Origin: Tipula vernalis
Lineage: Eukaryota > Arthropoda > Insecta > Diptera > Tipulidae
DNA length: 64,000 nt
Assembly (NCBI GenBank): GCA_958295665.1
Contig: OY282560.1
Location: forward strand, 188,142,561 to 188,206,560
Reading direction: 5' to 3'
This document shows, one piece after another, positions 55,530 to 64,000 of the stretch. Under the pieces are notes generated by a model, which saw only the letters and a list, made by a program, of their open reading frames with translations, was not told the origin of the DNA and ran no database searches. The translations under genes were made by a program, and so were the position numbers. Position 1 is the stretch's first letter; every line of letters begins with the position of its first letter.

Positions 55530-55652
55530 AGAGTGAAGATTAAACCGATTGATTTAAAAAGTGATTTAGTGCGACGTAACAGTTATAAGTGTTAGTAAAA
55601 TAGTGCGAATAAGTGGTGTGTTTAATGGGTATTTAATTGACAAGGCAAAAAC
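55530..55652 (+). repeat. LTR scrap related to the gypsy LTR at 607
   Basis: Ends TTGACAAGGCAAAAACGTCACAAT, matching the end of the LTR at about 1,039-1,063, and carries AAAAAGTGATTT-type text also present in that LTR. No interior follows. Possibly the end of a solo or truncated LTR. Confidence 0.55.
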
Positions 55653-55659
55653 GTCACAA

Positions 55660-58380
55660 TATGGTAAGTGACCGACTTTGCTAGCTCTACAAGGCAGCAT
55701 TCTTTTACCAAAGTTTATAATGCCATTTCTATATAATAAACGCTGCATTTCGGTGGTATGCCCAATATATTGTTTTTTAGTTGCTGAATTGTTTGAGGAT
55801 TGCTATCAAAAACCTTAATTTTCAAGAAATCTCTTACGAGAAAGTTCGGTTTTACCAAATCACAAGATCTGGGCCGGAAATTAACATCCGTTTATCGTTA
55901 AGTTCAGGTTAAAAAACTCAGGAAGAGAGCTCTCTCGATATCTCCAACAAAAAAAATGTTATCGTAATGAAAATCTGTCTTTACCAATGAGATTTTGCCT
56001 AGGCAAAACAACTCTGATGAAAGATACAAATCGTGAAAGAAAAAAGAGGAAACACTATAAATAATAAATCAATTGGCTAAGCAAACCGAGAAGTACCTAT
56101 ACGATCTACAGACCGGAAGTACCTATGCATCTAAACTCCTGCTCTAATGGTACTTTCACAAAAATAATTATTTATTAATTTAGTAATATGGTATATAAAT
56201 AAGGCCTTACTATAACGGTACCAGTTTCAATAATATTTGCTAGTAAACTCAAACCAGATCTGTAGTCCGTGATCATTAAAACTAAAAAAATTCAAAAGTC
56301 ATAAATAGCTCCATCTTCAATGACGTACGGAAAACCGAAGTACAGAAAGATTAACTCTATAGTTCTTAAAATCAATTATTTTCACCAAAAAATCTTCTAT
56401 TAATTCAAGAAGTCAGAGTTGAGCGGTTCTTGATTTCATTAATACCATAGTTTGATTAGTTTTCGACAACATATGTGATACGTACCACTAAACTCATTAA
56501 TCATTTCAGTAATATCAAGCATACTAGAGGTGTGCCATTTCTGACAAATAATATCATGAATAACTTGTATACGTTTTCCAACTGTAACCCCTAAATGTTA
56601 ATTATGTAATGTTAACGATAACTGAAACCCCTAAATGATCACAGTGTCATGTGTATTTTGAAAATATCTTTATTGTGTGAATTATAAAACTTTCGTTTGA
56701 ATTCTGTTGACTCACATGTGTTAACAGAGGAGGAGTAGTAATTAAATTAATATGAAAAGTTTACAGTATGAAATTGGAATATGTTTTGAGGAAAGGTTGG
56801 ATAAACTAAATTCGTCACGATCTTTCGGATGATGAACACGAGTATAAGGGTTTTCTAATTGTTTCACAGTTCCAGAGTGTTCACAAAATAGTTTACCTGG
56901 TTCAGGAGCGGATTATATTTGGTAATCAAATAAACTTCAAAATCACTCATTTGTTTAACTATTTAGAGAATTTTGTGAGAATTTGCATTTGTAACGCCAA
57001 TGTTAACAAATAAATTGCCTGTCAATATTAAATGTCAAACAGCAGAATTATTAATTAATAATTAGTGCCTGACTATACATTTACGATTTCTGAACCGTTA
57101 TTTATCTGAAATACCAATTTTGGTAGCGAATACCTAAGTTAACCTTCAGTATTAATATATTGACTTTTTTATAAAACAAAGACAATCAATCGCCTTGATC
57201 ATACTTATTAGTTTGGATTTTATACGAATTGCAAATATTAAAACCAATTTAATCAAATTATATGTATTTGAGATTTGAAATATGCACATACATATAACAT
57301 ACCAAATTCAGTTCCGTTATTCAATTGAAGTGTTATTGTGCACGATACTGATATATTGTTCAGCGGTTTTTTTACAGTTTCGGATAATTTGTTTAGAAAT
57401 CTACAAAATCGCCTTAGTGGTAAAAATTAAAAAACATTTGATGAGCTTGTTGACTTGACATTTGTTGCCCCGTTAACGAAATATAAGGTCGCAGAAATTA
57501 ATATCGTACAAAAATGGAATTAGATTCGGAAAAATTGGAATTTGCTGGTTTAATCCCAAAAAAGTGAAATTAAACTCCGAAAATAATTTGAATTCATCTC
57601 GGAAATTCGGATTCTGAGGTTCCGCGTTAGGATTCTGTGGTTCCGTGGCCTATTTTGCGGTTGATCGTTTTTTTATTCTATATTAAATTTCCCCTTCACC
57701 AGAATCTCACAGAAGCTTGAAAATTTAAGTCATCAGAACATTAAGTGTTTCCGAGTTTATTACGCAACAAAATGAAACGAAACTCAAAAATTATGATTGT
57801 ATAACTCGGAAACTAATTTTTTATGAGTTTATTTTCACTTTTTTATGAATACATTTTTTCCGACTTTAATTTCACTTGTTCCGCGAATTAAAGTCCAAAT
57901 ACATTTTACGAGTTTAATTTGATTTTTTACGAGTTTAACTCTTGCGAACTTATTTCGCGGATCCCTTAAAAGTTGTATTGTTGACTATTTTTAAATCAAA
58001 CCCTGAAAAATTTTACAAAAATGGTATATTTAAGCTTCCAGACAGATGTAGAAAGACTATAAGTAACTATATTATAAGAAACTATATTATTGAATAATAA
58101 AAACTTTGTTTACCAACATATTTCTTAATCAATTTTTGTATTGAAAAATACGCAAAGACTTGACGGGCAACCTAGCTATTTGTTTTTCTTTTTATTAATT
58201 TCCTTCAATTTTCTTAATGAAATATTTTTTTCTTCCGGAGCGCAATCTGTTAAAAAAATTATAAGAATCAGGCTACTGGGCAATGTCTTTGTTCTTTAGT
58301 CTGTACACCATTGATACGTACGTACTGACTTCTTTGGAATTTTGTGCAAAATTTTGATTTTCATAAAAATTCTTAATAAA
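55660..58380. other. AT-rich non-coding stretch
   Basis: No genes recognised. Around 57,500-57,970 short blocks such as ACGAGTTTAATTTGATTTTT and CTCGGAAA recur in both orientations, hinting at a small decayed repeat. Confidence 0.4.
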
Positions 58381-58394
58381 CTACATACCACACT

Positions 58395-58515
58395 ACTCAC
58401 CATCCAAAATCGCTCATCCACCATCAAGAGTTCACCATTCACCATTCGCCATCCACCATCAATCAACCATCATACATTATTTACCGTCAACAATCGGTCA
58501 TCAATCAACACAATG
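58395..58515 (+). repeat. degenerate CACCATC simple repeat
   Basis: Variants of CACCATC/CATCCAC over about 120 bp. The open frame across it is an artefact. Confidence 0.75.
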
Positions 58516-59390
58516 AGCGACCTACCGTTTACCTTCTATCATTTACTAACCACATTGATTCCCAATTGATTTGATAGCGCCCTCCTTGAACCAATGTAAC
58601 GGTTTTGAATAAATAATTAATCAAAATTTCTAACTCCATAGAATCATTTGTACATAATTCAGCAAAAAACGCGAAATTTTGAACAGAAAATTAGTGAGCA
58701 TTAGGGCCACTCTGTGGGAACATAGTAAATCGAATCTTGATTCTATTTTTAAGAGACAAATCATGTGTTGAACTCGATACTAAGAACACGGGTTGCGTAC
58801 GAACCTATATGGCTGGAAGATCTATTGTAAATAAGTCGATGCAAATTTTTGATATTTTTACGCTTTATAAATAAAAATTAACTTGTGGATTAAAAAGCAC
58901 TCACCATCAAAATTCAACCAACGATAGACTCACCACAATCGTATTGGGCCGGAATCTACGCTAATACCTTATCAAAGCTGCATAAATGAAATCATTTTGG
59001 TATGATAAATGCTGGAAACGGGATACTATCATATTCCCATTCAAAAAATACAAAGTATACTGCCCCATCGAAAAGGAAGATCCCTTTAAATTTTTGTTAA
59101 CTACAACATGAAAACAAGAGAAATCTACATAATTTCATGTCATCCTTGCACGGAAAGAACCAATGTTAAGCGGCTTTGGGGAGTTTTTTATTTTAGTATG
59201 TGAATAATTATTAAAACACTTACATTTTTCAAAACAGGTCCAATCTCTATGAATATTAGAATTTCAAAAAATCGTCAAAGCGGGGGTTTGGGGTGGTAGC
59301 CCCCATCCTCTAAGGTATAAAACGAAATAATTTGTTATATTTAAAAAACTTGATTTTTTAGGAAATTTTTATTTTGGATAACGATACCAA
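58516..59390. other. AT-rich non-coding stretch
   Basis: Nothing recognised. Confidence 0.4.
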
Positions 59391-59894
59391 CCCACTGAAA
59401 ACACATGTGCAGAATTACAAAACTGCAGAATACACATGTTTATAAGAAACGAAATACATATGTTCCGCATGTACACAGAATTCTGCAAGTTGTCTCTATT
59501 TCTAATTTTGCTGCAAATCGGTAGACTACACTTACGTTGGAAATACATGAGCAAAATTTTTGCTAGCAGCGCTGTCGGTAGAAATTTGGTTAAACTACAT
59601 GAGCGTCTTTTTTGACAAGCAGAACTTTTTTTTGTGGCATTTATTTGATACATATTTAATTTTAACTTAATTCATTTTTATCCTCCATTATGGCATTTGT
59701 AGACCAAAGCTTTTTTCTGTTAACCAATTAAAAAATTACTTTTACGTTATATAGCCTACTGATTCGCAGCAAAATTAGAAATCGAGGCAACTTGCAGAAT
59801 TCTGCGTGGCACTCAGAATCCATGTATTTCATTCCATATAAACCAGTGTCTTTTAATTTCGATGCTTGCAGAGTTCTGCACATCTGTTTCAGGG
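59391..59894. mobile_element. MITE with ~145-bp inverted repeats
   Basis: Left arm 59,391-59,535 and right arm 59,745-59,894 are inverted copies. Shared blocks include ATGTGCAGAA, CAGAATTCTGCAAGTTG and ATTTCTAATTTTGCTGC. About 500 bp, non-coding, with its right end only 3 bp before the next element. Confidence 0.85.
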
Positions 59895-59897
59895 TTA

Positions 59898-61315
59898 GGC
59901 TGTGTCCGAAACCTGTGATAAATATTTAATCGCATACACTCAAATTATCACGGCCTTTTGCTATTATAATTTTTGACACAAGCAGAATAATTGTTCTGTT
60001 GATATTCAACATGGTCGCCTTAGCACTTACATCATCAAAATAAAATGTCAACAGGTCAATGGTGATGTTATCGTTTGCGACACAGATAATATGGTAAGCG
60101 TATTATGGATAATTTCCTATTATTAACTGCAGCTGCTGATCGACAATTATTGCTTTATAGCGAGATGAATTGTCCGTGTATGTCAACTATGGTTAATCTT
60201 ATTTATATGTCATATTGATCGTATTTTAAATGAAAGAGCTATCACATCGTCTGACAGATTATTGAATGTATACACTGTTGGGGTACAGCCATGAACAATA
60301 GAAAATATTAATTTCTAATTTGTTCCAATGAACAGCTGGCACTTTAATCCCAAGTTAATTTGTTGAAATATTTTTCTTAGTAGTTAGAATAAATGAAAAA
60401 CTCGTTTCCCAAACACTCGACTTATAATTCACAATATTTTATTTGCTGTTATGATTTGGCTTTACAAATATTTAAGTTTTTAAGCTTTGATGTTACTATA
60501 TTGAAATATGACAAAAGATTGAATTCAGAAAGGAAAATTATTATTCTAATTAAAATTAAAAAATGTCAACCTCGAAAGAACCATTAGGATTGCCTTGTTC
60601 GAAATTATGGCCTAATAATGGGTTTTTCGATTGTCATGTAAACATAGCTTAAGTTGCTATAAGATTAAAGTAAACTGTACTAATTATACAAATAATATGG
60701 ATTTGAATTATTCTACTGTATACTGTAATAAACAACAATAACAATAATTGAAATGACATTTCGTATAAAATTAAATTGTGTTTACAATGGTGATATTATT
60801 GTTATTCACTAATTATTATAATAAATTAAATTAAAAATATGGATTCTTCAACTGAAGTTAAGTACAATACATAAGTGTTTTCTATCTTATAACTAATTGT
60901 GTTTAATTCTTTTTCAGCTGCTGAACATACACCACATCATTAACAATTTAACTTGATCCCTTATAGAGTTAGTTGCCTCCAATATTTTTTTAATTTGCGT
61001 TGGGTTTCTGCTATGAGACAACCATTCCGATATTAAAACCTAAACATACCGTAATGTATTTTTTAAAGTTTTTGCGAGAATTATTGTTCCATCATTCTGT
61101 ATTCCCTACACTACAAAACGAAAGCCAATCCAAAGTGCATGACAGGATTGCCTGTCGTTAAAATCGAAAAAAAAACTTGACAGACGGGGACATACTTCAA
61201 AAAATTATTACACGATTCGGGCAGCATAATAAAAATTTGTGAATGTAGGGGAATATTTTTCAAAAGTTTAAAAATTGGTACTAAAAAATATTTATCCCAG
61301 GTTTCGGACACAGTC
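59898..61315. mobile_element. 1.4-kb TA-flanked TIR element
   Basis: Flanked by TA (59,896-59,897; 61,316-61,317). Tips GGCTGTGTCCGAAACCTG and its inverted partner CAGGTTTCGGACACAGTC; about 30 bp of inverted repeat through GATAAATATTT. No transposase recognised inside, so probably non-autonomous. Confidence 0.8.
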
Positions 61316-61317
61316 TA

Positions 61318-62570
61318 AGTAAAAGGAAACAAATGTAGTACAATTTGTATACTTTTTAATTTGTTAATAAAAAATAATTTATGTTAAAATAAGCTTTCAC
61401 TCATATACAAAAATTGTCTAAAAATAAAAAACTGCAAGCAAGCACATGTGTTTTGAAGTCATGTTTTAATTTTATGATTTTTATGTTTTGAACGTGAGGC
61501 ACTAATTAAAAAAAAATTGTTATGATACATGATGACACCATATGAATATTTCTTACAATTTAAATGGACTTCCTTTGAATTAATGACTGCGTGAAAATCA
61601 CGAGTACACTTTATTGTTTTTAATTTCTCGAACCTACTAGTTAGTTGGATTTATTTGGATTTATAAATTCAAAAAACATATCAGTCTTTAAGGTTTTTGT
61701 CCATTTAAATTTTTCCGCATTGGTTATTACATAATCGTATTTATCGGTGCTACTGGCTCAACCGCACGGTTCAAGCACAATCGACTCCGAAACCCACTTT
61801 GTGTTTAGATTTTTTCAAAAATGTATATGTTATTTTTAGAATATGTTACTGCACGATCAGCAATATAATAATTTTAGATAAATCGGAAATTTTAGTTTTC
61901 TATAACTTCATCAATTTGTTGATGAACAAGTAAACTGCTGTCACTGCATAGTGTAGTAAACTGCATAGTGTCACGGTGACAATAATCTGATATTATGATA
62001 CAGTTGTAGTGCTGAAATTTTTATCCTACTTTTTTGTAAATTACAGACGGATGGATAGTCGCTAGTTTGTTGCATTAAAATATATCGTTTTCTGCAAAGT
62101 CACAAGAAACCAGTATATGTGTAGGCATCAGACTAAGCTTTTTATTTTTTATAAAGCTCGATTTTTGTAGTGAAATGAAGCGATGAGGAGTCAGATTTTA
62201 CAGCTTAATAAAGAAGTAATCCAGCATTTCATCTAGTGGTTTCGAATACTTTGGAATGTTCATGATTATTAGCTCCAGGTACAATTATGACAATGCCATA
62301 ATACGCGGTCAAACCGAGCAATTGGTGTTGCTATTATGTTTTTGAGCATGCTCCTTAATTTCAAACGTCGACTGAAAGTGGTAACTAAGTACAGTACCTT
62401 GAATAGTTGAGTTAGTAATTAATTTACTGTTTCATTAACTATAATTTATAAATTATTTCGAATTAAATAAACATTAAACAAAGTAATCAAATAATTTTCA
62501 TTGATTATTTTAACTTTAATACAGGCTAATCCTCACAATTGTAGCTGGTGCCTTAAATAAAATAAATATA
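61318..62570. other. AT-rich non-coding stretch
   Basis: Nothing recognised. Confidence 0.4.
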
Positions 62571-62684
<114 letters not shown>

Positions 62685-63096
62685 CAGCAAAACCTCGTTT
62701 AACGTTACCCCGTTTAACGTTGATTCACTTTAACGTTATTTCCAATCTATACATCTTTTGTTCGAATTTCCGAGAATTAAAATAAAAATAAAATATATAT
62801 TTAAAAAAAATAATGTTTTAAATTCATTATTTTTTCGATTTTAGTTAAATAGGACATCTTCGAATTCAAATACATAATTCAATTACACAAAAAAGAGGTA
62901 TGAAGAGGAAATATTATTTTAATTTTGAATTATTGTGATTTTTTACATTAATATGTAAATAAATATTTGAATTTAATAAAATATGTTTTATTCACCTATC
63001 TTGTTGTTTTGCAAGAGATCCATGCCTCGTTTAACGTTGATTTGGATTACGTTATTTAAATTTGGAACGCATCCTTAACGTTAAACGGGGTATTAC
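62685..63096. mobile_element. pogo/Tigger-like MITE
   Basis: Tips CAGCAAAACCTCGTTTAACG and, inverted, AACGTTAAACGGGGTATTACT. Further CGTTTAACGTT copies lie inside (62,710; 63,028). CAGT-A-AACCTCG-type tips with a TA target are typical of pogo/Tigger-derived elements. About 410 bp, non-coding, inserted in a TA microsatellite. Confidence 0.65.
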
Positions 63097-63136
63097 TATA
63101 TATGTATATATATATATATATATAATATATTATATT

Positions 63137-63220
<84 letters not shown>

Positions 63221-63290
63221 TGCGTTAAAATATATATACCATATATGTATGTATATATATATATATATATATTTTAAATGCGTTCCAAAA
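63097..63290. repeat. (TA)n microsatellite, right of MITE
   Basis: TA repeats with interruptions at 63,124-63,140 and 63,217-63,240. The IYIYI-type frame across it is an artefact. Confidence 0.93.
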
Positions 63291-63410
63291 ATTCTGGGGA
63301 CCTAAAAATGCAAGACTCATACCAAAATTTTATTTTTATTTTAGTAATTGTTGTACCTAATGTGTTTTATTATAATATTAATTTATTATAAGATTAGTTG
63401 AAGCCTAATA

Positions 63411-63987
63411 TTTATTTTATTTATTTTATTTATTTTATTTATTTTATTTATTTTATTTATTTTATTTATTTTATTTATTTTATTTATTTTATTTATTTTA
63501 TTTATTTTATTTATTTTATTTATTTTATTTATTTTATTTATTTTATTTATTTTATTTATTTTATTTATTTTATTTATTTTATTTATTTTATTTATTTTAT
63601 TTATTTTATTTATTTTATTTATTTTATTTATTTTATTTATTTTATTTATTTTATTTATTTTATTTATTTTATTTATTTTATTTATTTTATTTATTTTATT
63701 TATTTTATTTATTTTATTTATTTTATTTATTTTATTTATTTTATTTATTTTATTTATTTTATTTATTTTATTTATTTTATTTATTTTATTTATTTTATTT
63801 ATTTTATTTATTTTATTTATTTTATTTATTTTATTTATTTTATTTATTTTATTTATTTTATTTATTTTATTTATTTTATTTATTTTATTTATTTTATTTA
63901 TTTTATTTATTTTATTTATTTTATTTATTTTATTTATTTTATTTATTTTATTTATTTTATTTATTTTATTTATTTTATTTATTTTAT
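63411..63987. repeat. 9-bp tandem array (TTATTTTAT)n, ~64 copies
   Basis: A perfectly regular nonamer over about 577 bp with no visible variant unit. It ends 13 bp before the window edge. Confidence 0.97.
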
Positions 63988-64000
63988 ATATTTATTTATA

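Noticed and set aside
63411..63987. CRISPR-like or satellite array with spacers
   Set aside because: A pure 9-bp tandem unit with no spacers; a minisatellite.

Overview
The window looks like repeat-dominated, strongly AT-rich nuclear DNA of an insect, possibly a fly. I infer this from the element families (BEL/Pao with a tRNA-Tyr primer site, DUF4817-type Tc1/mariner elements, Jockey-like LINEs, Penelope-like RT with GIY-YIG, a tRNA-derived SINE) and from the A/T-rich non-coding sequence. No complete host gene is recognisable; one possible 53-nt exon (36,534-36,586) is the only tentative host coding signal. Nearly everything that can be named is a transposable element, mostly broken.

1-3,870: a Ty3/gypsy-like element (+) with two diverged LTRs (607-1,061 and 3,212-3,679) that keeps gag (SAP-like N-terminus, coiled coil, two zinc knuckles) and protease but has lost RT, RNase H and integrase.

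3,870-20,506: the centrepiece, a nest of elements. A minus-strand Ty3/gypsy pol is cut into four pieces by three insertions: a complete, young BEL/Pao element (4,435-11,593, one intact 1,723-residue polyprotein, near-identical 712-bp LTRs, 5-bp target duplication), a Tc1/mariner element A (13,167-17,734) and a second, different Tc1/mariner element B (17,878-20,042). Element A is itself split inside its transposase gene by a 2.3-kb TA-flanked element C (14,039-16,333). Both transposases show a D-D-D triad with 41 residues between the last two Asp, and both elements have terminal inverted repeats of more than 400 bp.

20,507-33,780: a 3.4-kb AT-rich non-coding stretch, then a mosaic of decayed retroelements: Jockey-like LINE pieces, an ATGGT-rich simple repeat, a BEL/Pao gag-protease remnant, a Penelope-like RT plus GIY-YIG remnant (minus strand), and a LINE whose middle is occupied by 2.4 near-identical copies of a 462-bp tandem repeat.

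33,780-47,555: non-coding AT-rich DNA with a possible host exon, several direct and inverted repeat families, a gypsy-like gag remnant, a palindromic MITE, a tRNA-derived SINE, and two degenerate copies of an unclassified protein family (Cys-rich N-terminal half; SD..(3)QYKN and HGKG-type motifs) that may be a transposase.

47,555-55,660: two inverted Tc1-like copies, one split by a 4.8-kb LINE (ORF1 with PHD finger, coiled coil and a Baculo_FP-like domain; ORF2 with AP endonuclease and RT; TAA-repeat tail), followed by a minus-strand BEL/Pao integrase remnant and an LTR scrap. 55,660-64,000: largely anonymous AT-rich DNA with two TIR elements, a pogo/Tigger-like MITE sitting in a TA microsatellite, and a 577-bp array of a 9-bp unit. 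The genes do not form a pathway; their relation is one of successive insertion, which gives a relative chronology.
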